From assembly GCA_938083135.1 (NCBI GenBank), contig CALLKY010000077.1, forward strand, positions 1-60,679: a stretch of DNA of 60,679 nt, written 5' to 3'. This document shows, one piece after another, positions 17,186-26,800 of this stretch. A program made the translations under genes and the position numbers. Each line of letters starts with the position of its first letter. Positions within the stretch are counted from its first letter, which is position 1. The DNA is from an uncultured Alphaproteobacteria bacterium (GTDB taxonomy: Bacteria > Pseudomonadota > Alphaproteobacteria > Bin95). Under the pieces are notes generated by a model. The model was given only the letters and a program-made list of their open reading frames with translations, searched no databases and was not told where the DNA came from.

Positions 17186-17419
17186 TTAAGCCAGCAATCC
17201 CCGCCCAGGTGCAGCGGCACCACGCTTGTTTTTCAGCACATATTCAAGCTTCCGCACAGCGGCCTGCTGTAATACGTGGCGCGGGCTGGCGGTTGCGCCA
17301 ACAATAGACACTTCGACCATCGACACAGGGTCAATCGCGATCGCCTTCGTATACGAGCCGTTCTGCTGAAACTCGACAAAAACCTCACTGAGGCCTGCGC
17401 TATTATCCCTGCGGCGCAT
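17186..17419 (-). CDS. small conserved protein, DUF6898-like
   Basis: 77 aa from the ATG at 17419, chosen because AGGGGAGA sits four nt upstream; an ATG at 17440 lacks this. The sequence SEVFVEFQQNGSYTKAIAID, then PVSMVEVSIVG and VLQQAAVRKLEYVLKNK resembles a small alphaproteobacterial family of unknown function that I know as DUF6898. No membrane segment or signal. It is divergent from gcdH with about 100 nt between starts. Cytoplasmic, role unknown. Confidence 0.65.
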   Translation of the reverse strand: MRRRDNSAGLSEVFVEFQQNGSYTKAIAIDPVSMVEVSIVGATASPRHVLQQAAVRKLEYVLKNKRGAAAPGRGLLA

Positions 17420-17521
17420 CGTATCTCCCCTGGCGCGCAAACTGCGGCTATAACCATGACTGAAACGTTATGATACCGGCGGAAACCTTGCCGCCGCCTT
17501 AACCATTTGAGGAGCTATTCC

Positions 17522-18721
17522 ATGCCCGACGGCGCAAAGAAGACCAGTACTCTCCCCCCATTCAACTGGATGGACCCGCTGCTGCTGGGCGAACAGCTCA
17601 ACGAAGATGAACGGATGACATCCGAAGCTGCCGCTCGTTTTTGTGAGCAGGAACTGTTCCCAGGCGTGCTGGAAGCCAACCGCAACCAGACCTTTGATCG
17701 CGCCATCTACAAGAAAATGGGCGATGCAGGCTTCCTCGGCGTCGGCCTTGAAGGCTATGGCTGCCCTGGCGGTACGGCTGTGATGTACGGCGTCGTCGCG
17801 CGTGCCGTTGAAGCTTGCGACAGCGCTTACCGGTCCGCCATGAGCGTGCAGTCCAGCTTGGTCATGTACCCGATCCACACCTATGGGTCTGAAGAGCAAA
17901 AGCAGAAATACCTGCCGAAGCTGGCTTCTGGCGAGCATGTCGGCTCCTTCGGCCTGACTGAGCCCGACCACGGCTCTGACGCTGGCGGCATGAAAACCCG
18001 CGCCAAGGCAGTCGATGGCGGCTATCGCCTTAAGGGTGCCAAAATGTGGATCACCTCCTCCCCCATCGCTGACGTGTTTGTCGTTTGGGCAAAGGATGAT
18101 GACGACGTGATCCGTGGCTTCATCCTGGAGCGCGGCATGGAAGGCCTTACAACGCCGAAGATTGAAGGCAAATTCTCACTGCGGGCGTCGCCAACCGGTG
18201 AAATCGTCATGGATGACGTGTTCGTGCCGGAAGAAAACAAACTGCCGAAAGCCCGTGGCCTCGGCGGCCCATTCGGTTGCTTGAATAAAGCCCGCTACGG
18301 CATTGCATGGGGTGCCATGGGCGCTGGTGAGTTCTGCTGGCGCGCAGCCCGTGAATACGTGATGGAGCGGAAAGCCTTTGGCCGCCCGCTCGCCGCGACG
18401 CAGCTGATGCAAAAGAAATTGGCGGACATGCAGACCGAAATCGCACTCGGCTTCCAAGCCGCTCTCCGTGTTGGTCGGTTGATGGACGAAGGCAAAGCCG
18501 CACCAGAAATGGTGTCGCTGATCAAGCGCAATAACTGTGGCAAGGCACTGGAAATGGCCCGCGTCGCCCGTGACATGCACGGCGGCAATGGCGTTTCAGA
18601 CGAATATCACGTGATCCGCCACATGATGAACCTGGAAGCCGTCAACACCTATGAAGGCACCCACGACATCCACGCCCTGATCCTGGGCCGGGCGATTACG
18701 GGGCTACAGGCATTCAGCTAA
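17522..18721 (+). CDS. gcdH: glutaryl-CoA dehydrogenase
   Basis: 399 aa from the ATG at 17522 with GAGGAGC upstream. Acyl-CoA dehydrogenase fold with FAD. Traits specific to the glutaryl-CoA branch are [30 protein letters not shown] and [20 protein letters not shown]; Glu378 in YEGT is the catalytic base. It oxidises and decarboxylates glutaryl-CoA to crotonyl-CoA in lysine, tryptophan and aromatic breakdown. A Rieske oxygenase pair follows downstream, after a terminator-like hairpin, so a shared pathway is possible but not shown. Confidence 0.92.
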   Translation: MPDGAKKTSTLPPFNWMDPLLLGEQLNEDERMTSEAAARFCEQELFPGVLEANRNQTFDRAIYKKMGDAGFLGVGLEGYGCPGGTAVMYGVVARAVEACDSAYRSAMSVQSSLVMYPIHTYGSEEQKQKYLPKLASGEHVGSFGLTEPDHGSDAGGMKTRAKAVDGGYRLKGAKMWITSSPIADVFVVWAKDDDDVIRGFILERGMEGLTTPKIEGKFSLRASPTGEIVMDDVFVPEENKLPKARGLGGPFGCLNKARYGIAWGAMGAGEFCWRAAREYVMERKAFGRPLAATQLMQKKLADMQTEIALGFQAALRVGRLMDEGKAAPEMVSLIKRNNCGKALEMARVARDMHGGNGVSDEYHVIRHMMNLEAVNTYEGTHDIHALILGRAITGLQAFS

Positions 18722-18726
18722 GTCTT

Positions 18727-18795
18727 GAGGCTGTTTAGCCTCTAGACGAATAAGGCTTGAGACGTTGGGGCGCCTTCATATGAGGGCGCCCTTTC
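18727..18795 (+). terminator. tandem hairpins after gcdH, probable terminator
   Basis: The first hairpin is GAGGCT-GTTT-AGCCTC at 18727-18742. The second is GGGCGCC at 18768-18774 pairing with GGCGCCC at 18785-18791 around a 10-nt loop, followed by TTTCT. The second has the form of a factor-independent terminator. Confidence 0.6.
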
Positions 18796-18849
18796 TCCAT
18801 TTGGCAGGCATAGCGTAAGCTGAGCCCTCGACCCCAGAGGAGGTTCTGA

Positions 18850-20187
18850 ATGCCAGACGCAAGCGGCCCCGCCCAATCAGATGAGTTTGCCCAAATGGTC
18901 GATGACCGGGCGAGCGAAGGTCAGTTCCGGATTGACCGGCGCATGTATGACGACGAGGCCGTGTTCGAGGCGGAGATGGAGCGCATCTTCGAAGCGACGT
19001 GGATGTATGTCGCCCATGAAAGCCAAATCCCAAACGCTGGCGACTATATTTGGACAGAGGTTGGGCGCCAGCCTGTCATTATCAACCGGCTAGACGATGG
19101 CAGCGTTAGCGGCGTTATCAACGCCTGCTCCCACCGGGGCGCACTGCTGACAGCAAACCGCCAGGGCAATGCCCGTGTGCTGGTTTGCCGGTATCACGGC
19201 TGGACGTTCAAGTCTTCCGGCGAGTGCATTCGTATCAAAGATGAAGCCGCTGGGTTCCCCAATGGCGTCGATAAAAGCTGCTATAATTTGACAGCCGTTC
19301 CCCGCGTTGAAAGCTACAAGGGCTTTATCTTCGCCTGCCTGAACCCAGATGCGCCAACGCTGACGGAACATCTGGCCGAAACGCTCCCCTTCATTGACAT
19401 GCTGGCCGACCAATCCCCCGATGGCATGGAAGTCCTGCCGGGGTCTGCCGCTTATGTGGTGGACTGCAATTGGAAGCTCCAGGTCGAGAACGGCGTCGAT
19501 GGTTACCATGTGGGTGTGGTCCACCGGAATTTTGCCCAAACGGTGCGGCGGCGGAATGAAATCAATGGCGCTTCGGGCATGAAGCTGACAGAGAACGCCC
19601 GCTTTGATCCGGGTGCGGTCGAAACCGCCTGCTATGACCTTGGCAATGGCCACAACATCATTTGGTCAGACCGGGGAGCGCCCGAAGCAGCCCCCTTGTA
19701 TGAGGCCAAAGATAAAGTTCTGCCCGAAGTTGGGCAGGAAAAATGGGATTGGATGGTTGGGCGCGGGCGGAACCTGCTGCTGTATCCGAATCTGTTCCTG
19801 ATGGACCAATCCTCCACCCAAATCCGCATCATCCGCCCTTTAAGCGCTTCGTCCACGGAAGTCCGCGTTTACTGCATTGCGCCGAAGGGGGAGAGCGTGC
19901 AGGCCCGCACCGCCCGGCTGAATAAGTTCAGAGATTTCTTCCTAACCAGCGGCCTCGCCACGCCAGATGATTCCGTCGCACTGGAGGACACCCAAGCCGG
20001 CGTCGGCGGCAGACTCGCCAAATGGTCACCGTTCGAGCGTGGCCAGGCGACGGAGATCAAAGGGCCGGATGCTCACGCCCGCTTGCTCAACATCAACCCC
20101 GTCGCCAGCAACACGCCGTGGGACCTGGAGACAATTTTCGTAGGCCAGTATCGACGCTGGGCCGAATTAATGACGGTGCGGACATGA
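18850..20187 (+). CDS. aromatic-ring-hydroxylating dioxygenase alpha subunit (Rieske)
   Basis: 445 aa. The Rieske [2Fe-2S] cluster is bound by Cys93-x-His95 (CSHRGALL) and Cys113-x2-His116 (CRYHGWTF). The catalytic domain has the bridging Asp217 and iron ligands His220 and His225 (VDGYHVGVVH). Overall it resembles the benzoate/anthranilate 1,2-dioxygenase group. It would insert both atoms of O2 into an aromatic acid to give a cis-diol. The ATG at 18850 follows GAGGAGGTTCTGA. The beta subunit starts inside the stop codon (ATGA). No ferredoxin or reductase gene is in the window. Confidence 0.88.
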   Translation: MPDASGPAQSDEFAQMVDDRASEGQFRIDRRMYDDEAVFEAEMERIFEATWMYVAHESQIPNAGDYIWTEVGRQPVIINRLDDGSVSGVINACSHRGALLTANRQGNARVLVCRYHGWTFKSSGECIRIKDEAAGFPNGVDKSCYNLTAVPRVESYKGFIFACLNPDAPTLTEHLAETLPFIDMLADQSPDGMEVLPGSAAYVVDCNWKLQVENGVDGYHVGVVHRNFAQTVRRRNEINGASGMKLTENARFDPGAVETACYDLGNGHNIIWSDRGAPEAAPLYEAKDKVLPEVGQEKWDWMVGRGRNLLLYPNLFLMDQSSTQIRIIRPLSASSTEVRVYCIAPKGESVQARTARLNKFRDFFLTSGLATPDDSVALEDTQAGVGGRLAKWSPFERGQATEIKGPDAHARLLNINPVASNTPWDLETIFVGQYRRWAELMTVRT

Positions 20188-20696
20188 GCCGCATTACAGA
20201 CGCTGAAATCCGCCTGCACTATGAGGTCGAGCGGTTGATTTTCCGCGAAGCCTATCTGCTCGACAATCGTATGTTTGACGACTGGCTCGATCTCTATCTG
20301 GAAGATGCAGAATATTTGATGCCAGCGTGGATCAACGAAACCACGCTCGCGACAGACCCGAACGCAGAGCTTTTCCTGATCTACTTCCCAACCAAAGCCG
20401 GGCTTGATGACCGCGTTTATCGGATCAACACCCGGGATTCCTACGCTTCAGCGCCAATGCCGCGCAGCGCCCATGTAATCGGCAATGTGCTGATTTTGGG
20501 CGGAGACCAGGACCGAATTGAGGTGACCTGCAGCTGGACCGTCCACCAATACGCAGACCGCAAAGGCCCGCGCAGCCACGGCGGGCGCTATGACTATGTG
20601 CTCGAACGCGGCGATGACGGCCTTAAAATCGCCAAAAAGCACATCACATTCCTGAATGACCGGGTAGACATTCCGTTGGACGTATACAACGTATAG
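20184..20696 (+). CDS. aromatic-ring-hydroxylating dioxygenase beta subunit
   Basis: 170 aa from the ATG at 20184, overlapping the alpha-subunit stop by four nt, which fixes the start. Small-subunit fold of the NTF2-like/SnoaL type: EVERLIFREAYLLDNRMFDDWLDLY, LEDAEYLMPAW and the C-terminal KKHITFLNDRVDIPLDVYNV are typical. It is structural for the alpha3beta3 oxygenase. Co-translation with the alpha subunit supports a stoichiometric complex. Confidence 0.88.
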   Translation: MSRITDAEIRLHYEVERLIFREAYLLDNRMFDDWLDLYLEDAEYLMPAWINETTLATDPNAELFLIYFPTKAGLDDRVYRINTRDSYASAPMPRSAHVIGNVLILGGDQDRIEVTCSWTVHQYADRKGPRSHGGRYDYVLERGDDGLKIAKKHITFLNDRVDIPLDVYNV

Positions 20697-20727
20697 CGAA
20701 TTGGGACCGGACGGGGTTTCTGTTTGG

Positions 20728-20857
20728 CTGCAGGTCTCCCCCCTCTCCCCGCCCTCTCCCCCCTATGGGAGGCGAGGGGACCCTCGGAGGCGTCGCCACT
20801 CATGCTCCCTCGCCTCCCATAGGGGGGAGAGGGAGAGGAGAGGGGGGAGGCCTGCAG
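20728..20857. repeat. palindromic intergenic repeat, copy C (variant)
   Basis: A 130-nt palindrome between the dioxygenase beta subunit and the alcohol dehydrogenase. It has an extra outer stem CTGCAGG / CCTGCAG, outer arms CTCCCCCCTCTCCCC / GGAGAGGGGGGAG-like, and inner CCTATGGGAGGCGAGGGG and CCTCGCCTCCCATAGG hairpins. The outer arm differs from copies A, B and E (TCTCCCC instead of TCACCCTG), so it is a subtype. Confidence 0.85.
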
Positions 20858-20890
20858 AACTGAGGCTACTTAACTGAAGGACCAAAGCTC

Positions 20891-21931
20891 ATGCGCGCCG
20901 TCGCCAAATTAGCGAAAGCGGAAGCCAGTGTCGGCGTCATTGATGCGCCGGAACCAGAGGCAGGCCCTGGCGAAGCGCTGATCCGCGTTTCCGCCGCCGG
21001 TATCTGCGGCACGGATATGGCGATCTATGACTGGGCGCCACGGATGCAGCCCCGTGTCGCCCCGCCACGTATTCTAGGCCATGAAGCGACTGGCGTTGTG
21101 GAAGCGCTGGGTGCTGGCGTCACGCATATCAAAGTTGGGGACCGGGTTAGCTTAGAAAGCCATATCTTCTGCGGTGAATGCCGATTCTGTCGCCGGGGTG
21201 ATGCGCATCTTTGCCAATTTCTGGGCTATCCAGGGATCAGCATTGATGGCGGGTTTGCCGACCGGGTAGCTGTTCCAGCACAGATTGCCCGCCCCGTACC
21301 AGCCGGTATGGATGATCATCTGGCTGCAATGATCGAGCCTTTTGGTATCGCTGTGCATTCCTGCATGGCGCAACGGGGCGTATCTGGCAGGACAGTTCTC
21401 GTGAACGGCTGCGGCCCCATCGGCCTGATGACAGTTGCGGCTGCTCGTGCGCTCGGCGCCCGGCGCGTACTGGCGGCCGATCCGAACCTGAAGCGCCTGA
21501 AACTGGCGGAGCAGATAGGTGCTGATCTGATCATCGATCCCACCAAAGCCGATGTCGCCAAAGCGGCTCGGGACGCCACCGGCGGGTTCGGCGTTGAGGT
21601 CGGCATCGAATATTCCGGCGTAGCCTCCGGCTTGGACGCCGTGCTGGCAGCGACGGAACGCATGGGCGATATCCGCCTAGTCGCGGGGCCGAAAGATCCG
21701 CACCCACTGGATATCAACGCCATTCTTCGTACCGGCATCTCACTCTACGGTGTGCACGGTCGCAGGCTTTGGCAGGATTGGGATATGTCTGTGGAACTCC
21801 TAAGCGAAGGCCACGTTGATATATCAATGCTCGCAGACCCGGTTCTGCCGCTCGACCGCGCTGTCGAGGGGTTTGAGGCGATTAAGGCGGGCGCGGCGTT
21901 GAAGCCAATTTTGATTCCGGAACAGGCCTGA
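20891..21931 (+). CDS. zinc-dependent alcohol dehydrogenase (threonine/sorbitol dehydrogenase type)
   Basis: 346 aa medium-chain dehydrogenase. Catalytic zinc ligands Cys39, His64 and Glu65 (GICGTD, GHEATG); structural zinc Cys94, Cys97, Cys100 and Cys108 (CGECRFCRRGDAHLC). Rossmann motif VNGCGPIGLM. The ICGTD context and length are closest to L-threonine 3-dehydrogenase, but other secondary alcohols such as polyols or a cis-diol are possible. It follows the dioxygenase genes by about 190 nt, with palindromic repeat C between, and lies 14 nt before tamA. Confidence 0.85.
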   Translation: MRAVAKLAKAEASVGVIDAPEPEAGPGEALIRVSAAGICGTDMAIYDWAPRMQPRVAPPRILGHEATGVVEALGAGVTHIKVGDRVSLESHIFCGECRFCRRGDAHLCQFLGYPGISIDGGFADRVAVPAQIARPVPAGMDDHLAAMIEPFGIAVHSCMAQRGVSGRTVLVNGCGPIGLMTVAAARALGARRVLAADPNLKRLKLAEQIGADLIIDPTKADVAKAARDATGGFGVEVGIEYSGVASGLDAVLAATERMGDIRLVAGPKDPHPLDINAILRTGISLYGVHGRRLWQDWDMSVELLSEGHVDISMLADPVLPLDRAVEGFEAIKAGAALKPILIPEQA

Positions 21932-21945
21932 TACACCGAGCGCCC

Positions 21946-23886
21946 ATGCGCCTGATTTCACACCTAGCGATTGGTCTGTGGGCTTCGCTGCTTGTCACAT
22001 CGGCAGCAGCGAATGGCTTGGACGCGCGCCGAACTTTGGAGCCAGGTCGCGTGTTCCAGGCACCGATGGCAGCGCCCGCTCCACCGCCGCGCCTACTTCT
22101 GGCCGAGCAGCCTGAACCCGAGCCAAAAGGCACGCCGGAAGTTGAACGTGGCGATCCATCAGACAAACCCGCCAACACCCAAGCGCCAACCAAAGTGTAT
22201 GCTTACGAAGTCTTCTATAATGCGCCCAAAAAGAAGCTGGAAAAGAAGCTCGTCGATCTATCCATATTGCAGCGCAAAGTCGCTGAACCGCCACTTAGCC
22301 GGGCGGCGTTGATCCGCAGGGTCGAAAGCGATGTGGCGCTTTTCCAAAAAGCGTTACAGTCGGACGGATATTACGCCTTCACGGTCGAGCAAAAGATCGA
22401 CTTCGCAAACGCCCCGGTCGCCATCACCTTCGATATCACTCCAGGCCCTCGGTACACACTTGGGCAATACCGGATCGACTATGACAACCCGGACGCACCG
22501 GGCCTTTTTAAGGACCTAAGCCTGCTTGGCATCGTGGTCGGTGGGCCGGCCGCATCTGAGAAGATCGTCGAGGCGGGGCCAGTGATCCTCAGAAAGCTTG
22601 GCGAATCGGGCTATCCACTCGCTAAGCAAGGTAAACGCCGTGCGGTCGTGAACCATGATGAACAGACGCTGACAGTCGTGCTGGACATCCACGAAGGCCC
22701 CCGGGTGAATATTGGCCAAACATTTATCGCAGGCGTAGACCGCACCAAGGAAAAATACCTCAAACGGGTCGCCAATTTGGACCAGGGCGATCTGTTTGAT
22801 ATCTCAAAGATCGACGCCGCCCGCCGTCGCCTGTACCAGACCGGCCTGTTCAATGGCATACAGATCAATTGGGATGATGCACCCGATGAATCCGGTGAGC
22901 TGGACATCACCGTCGTCGCAAAAGAACGCAAACCGCGCACCATTTCGCTTGGCCTGAACTATTCGACGACCGAAGGGGCCGGCACCGACATTGCATGGAT
23001 CCACCGCAATATCTTCGGCGCCGACGAAGATTTATCCGTGACGCTAAAAGCCGCTGAGGTTGAGCAGAGCCTCCGCACCGAATTGGCAGCACCCAACTGG
23101 AAACGGTTGGATCAACGCGTGCATGTCGCTGGCGAGATCGCGCGAGAAGTGACGGATACCTACGAAGAACAGAAAATCTCTGCCGAATCAGGCGTCAGCC
23201 GCCCGTTTGGCAAGCGCTGGAAAGGCTCTGCGACCGGCGTGCTGGAAGTGTTGGAAACGACGGAGAATGCCATCACGACCCAGAATGTCGTGGCCGCGTT
23301 CCCGCTCATCGCCCTTTACGACGGCAGCAATGATCCCTTCGATCCTTCCAAGGGCTACAAGCTCGAATTCAAGCTGGAGCCTGCTGCGATCACCTTAGAT
23401 AACACCGATTTCCTCGCGACATTTTCCATGGGCGGGTCGGTCTATCACGACCTGCTTGGCGACAAGACGCTGATCGCCGCCGCACGCAGCCGGGCCGCCT
23501 TCATTCTGGGCCCAGCCCGAGACCGCATTCCTGCAAGTCGCAGGCTCTATGCAGGCGGCGGCGGTTCGATCCGCGGGTTCGAATTCCAATCCGTCGGTCC
23601 GCTCGACGCCGGGAATGATCCTGAAGGCGGGCGCTCTTCCTTGGAATTCGGTGTCGAAATGCGTTGGCGGATCACGGACGATATCGGCATCGTACCCTTC
23701 ATCGATGGCGGGTCCGCATTCGAGGACCCAAGCCCAGATTTCACGGATTTCCACTTCGCCGCCGGGCTAGGCCTTCGCTATTACACGCCGATTGGTCCGC
23801 TCCGCCTGGATGTCGCTGCGCCGCTGAACCCGCGCGAACAGGACAATCTGTTTGAATTCTATATCAGCATCGGACAGGCATTCTGA
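21946..23886 (+). CDS. tamA: outer-membrane translocation assembly protein TamA
   Basis: 646 aa Omp85-family protein. N-terminal signal (MRLISHLAIGLWASLLVTSAA, cleaved before NG), a Pro-rich linker, then three POTRA domains in residues about 80-340 and a 16-strand barrel in the C-terminal 300 residues. The lid-lock motif region (YAGGGGSIRGFEF) and the terminal aromatic strand (EFYISIGQAF) are seen. With TamB it moves lipids and/or autotransporters across the envelope. The tamB start overlaps its stop by one base. Typical alphaproteobacterial tamAB order. Confidence 0.9.
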   Translation: MRLISHLAIGLWASLLVTSAAANGLDARRTLEPGRVFQAPMAAPAPPPRLLLAEQPEPEPKGTPEVERGDPSDKPANTQAPTKVYAYEVFYNAPKKKLEKKLVDLSILQRKVAEPPLSRAALIRRVESDVALFQKALQSDGYYAFTVEQKIDFANAPVAITFDITPGPRYTLGQYRIDYDNPDAPGLFKDLSLLGIVVGGPAASEKIVEAGPVILRKLGESGYPLAKQGKRRAVVNHDEQTLTVVLDIHEGPRVNIGQTFIAGVDRTKEKYLKRVANLDQGDLFDISKIDAARRRLYQTGLFNGIQINWDDAPDESGELDITVVAKERKPRTISLGLNYSTTEGAGTDIAWIHRNIFGADEDLSVTLKAAEVEQSLRTELAAPNWKRLDQRVHVAGEIAREVTDTYEEQKISAESGVSRPFGKRWKGSATGVLEVLETTENAITTQNVVAAFPLIALYDGSNDPFDPSKGYKLEFKLEPAAITLDNTDFLATFSMGGSVYHDLLGDKTLIAAARSRAAFILGPARDRIPASRRLYAGGGGSIRGFEFQSVGPLDAGNDPEGGRSSLEFGVEMRWRITDDIGIVPFIDGGSAFEDPSPDFTDFHFAAGLGLRYYTPIGPLRLDVAAPLNPREQDNLFEFYISIGQAF

Positions 23887-26800
23887 TGCTGCGCGTACTG
23901 AAATGGTCTGGCATCACCGTGCTGGCGCTTGTCGCCCTCATCGCCGTTGCGATGATTGGCGGGCGGTACTGGTTGGCGAGTGATAGCGGGCGGGATTTCA
24001 TTGCGGGCCAGGCAGAGGCAGCAGGCGTGCGCATTGCTGGCCTTGATGGCGATCCGTTTGGCGCATTGACCGCTGCAAAAATCGAAATGCAGGACCCGCA
24101 AGGCGCTTGGCTAACGGTTGAAAACGCCACGTTCCAGTGGCATCCGATGGCGCTCTTTTCCCGCACAATCTTGATAGAAAACCTTGCGGCGGACAGGGTA
24201 ACGGTTGCGCGCCAACCGGCTTCTGACCCCGCACCTGCGGATACTGCACCCGGCGAGCCATTCGATCCGCCACCTATATCTGTCGAACTGCAGCGCCTTG
24301 CCGTTAAAGAAATTGTGATTGCGGAGGCTGTCGCTGGCACGGCTGCGCGCTTGAGCCTGGACGGCAACGCACGATATGTATCTGGCGCTGCGGAAGCGAA
24401 AATTGCTGTAGATCGGTTGGATGGCCCCGGCAGTTTGAAGCTTTCTGGTGGCTACCGGCTTGCTGACAATCATTTTGATATTGACCTAATGGTCGATGAC
24501 CCAGCGGGTGGCCTCGCCACCAGTCTGCTTGGTTTGCCGGATGGCGTGCAGGCTGTGCTGACCGGGGCCGGTGATCTTTCCGCCTGGAAGGGCCGCTTGG
24601 ACGGCAAGACTGGCGCATCCAAGCTGGCGGACCTGGCAATCACGCTCAATCGGTCCGGCAATGCGATCCAGACGACAGTCAAGGGCGACCTGCATCCAGC
24701 CATTCTGATGCCCGCCGACCTGCGCGAGACCATTGGCGACACACTCGCTATCGATCTAGTGGCTGGGCTAACGGAAACCGGTGCCGTTGTTGTCGAACGC
24801 TTCACTGCGAAGGCAGCCCCTGCGGCAATCGCGGTGCAGGGCCGGTTTGAGCCAGGTACCGGTGCCGTTAACGCGACCGTGCGGACTGAGGCCATCGACG
24901 TCAGTAAGATCACGCCATTTGCGCCCGGCCTTGAACTCAAGAATCCAGCCATGACGGCAGACGTTTCGGGCACGATCGAAAAGCCCCAGATTTCAGCAAC
25001 AGTCACAGCCAACCGGGCCGCCATGAACGCCATTGCGGCCAGTGACATCTGGCTGAAGGTTCAAACATCCCCAGATCTTGCCGCAGCCCAGCTTGGCGCA
25101 CCCTGGACAGCGCGGTTGGAGCTGAAGGAAATCACGCTGGACGACCCCCAGCTCACCAAGCTTAGCCGCCGCCGTTGGGTCATCGATGCATCCGGGCGCT
25201 ATGACGCTGATGCAACACGGCTGCCGATCAAGGCGCAGATCACAGGCGCTGGCTTGGCAGGCGCACGCTTTAACGGTGGTGCGGACCTTTCGGGCGTCGT
25301 CGAGGGCGCTTTCACGGCGAATGTCCTGAACCTGGCAGAACTCGCCCCCCTATCCGGGCTACCCCTGAATGGCCAAGGTAAACTGGCGGGCGATGTTCGG
25401 TTCGGGCCTGATGGATTGAAGCTCAAAGGGCTGAACGCAACCGCACTGGGCGCAGCGCTATCCGGTACCGTAACGCTTGGACCGGGACTACAGAAAATCG
25501 ACAGCGCCCTGAAGTTAAGCGTGCCTGATCTCGGCAAGGTCGCACGGGTTGTTAATGCGCCGGTGGATGGTGCCCTTTCTGGCGGTATCAATATCTCGGG
25601 CAAACTGACGGATCCGGCTGTGGCGGCAGATCTGAACTTCGCGCCGCTTATTGCCGCCGGGCAAACGTTCCAGACAGCCCGCATCCAGGCGGATGCAAAA
25701 GGTCTGACGACCGGCCCGAATGGCCGCCTTAATGTGTCCGCTGCCTCACCCTATGGCCCGCTGGATGTCAGGACGCTATTTGCCCTCAAAGGCCAGATAC
25801 TCAGCCTGAGAGACATTGCTGTTAGCGGACCAGGGGCGGAAGCGGCAGGCGATCTGTCGGTCAATCTCAACACAACAATTGCTGACGGAACGGTGCGGGT
25901 GACGCTCGCCAGCCTTGCGGAAGCAGGTCGCGCGTTCGGGCAGCAGGCGGCTGGCGAGGGCGGCGGCGTCATCAAGCTTTCCGGGGGCAGGTCCGGCCAG
26001 CAGATCGATGCTGACCTGGACCTAAAAAACCTTTCTGCCGCTGGCGTCAACGCAAAACGCGTTACGGTGAAAGCAAATGGCGGCATAGATGGTGCCTCCC
26101 CCATCAAGGCAGAAGTGACCGTTGAACAGGCGAAGCTGGACGGTGCGGACATTGCCGAAGCCGTGGTCACACTAGACGGGCCGCTCAGCGGCGCGGACGT
26201 GACGGCCAAAGTCAAAGGAAAAGCGAGCGGTCAGGCCATGTCAGCAGATATCGCTGGCAGACTGGCGCTCACCAATGGCGAGACCCGCTTTGAGCTAGCA
26301 AGTGGCAAGGGCGCATTCGCCGGAGCGCCGTTCAGACTGGAGCCTGGCCTCCGCATTTCACAGAACAGTGCTGGGCTAACGGTCAAGGGCCTCGACCTTA
26401 AGTCCAAGCCCATAAAACTCATCGCATCTGTTGATATGTCGGGCGAGCGGATCAGTCTGGACCTGAGAGAAGCCAATGCTGATCTGGGTGCGTTGCAGAA
26501 ATTCATCCCAAGCCTACCTGTCCTTGGCCAAGTGACAGCCTCTGGCAAGATTGACGGCACACTGGCGGCGCCCCAGGGTGCCATTGTCCTGAAAGCCAGC
26601 AGTATCCGTGCGGCTGATGATCCAAGCGGCGCCGAAATGGAAGTGGATGGCCGGTTCGGCTTAGCCCCTGGCGCATTGACCATTGACATTAGCGGCGCTG
26701 GCCTTGGCCCGACACCGCTGACAATCAAAGGCGAAGTTGGGCTTGCACAAAGCGCGGGCGGTCCGCCGCTGCCGAATGATGCGTCCCGGCTGGCTTTGGC

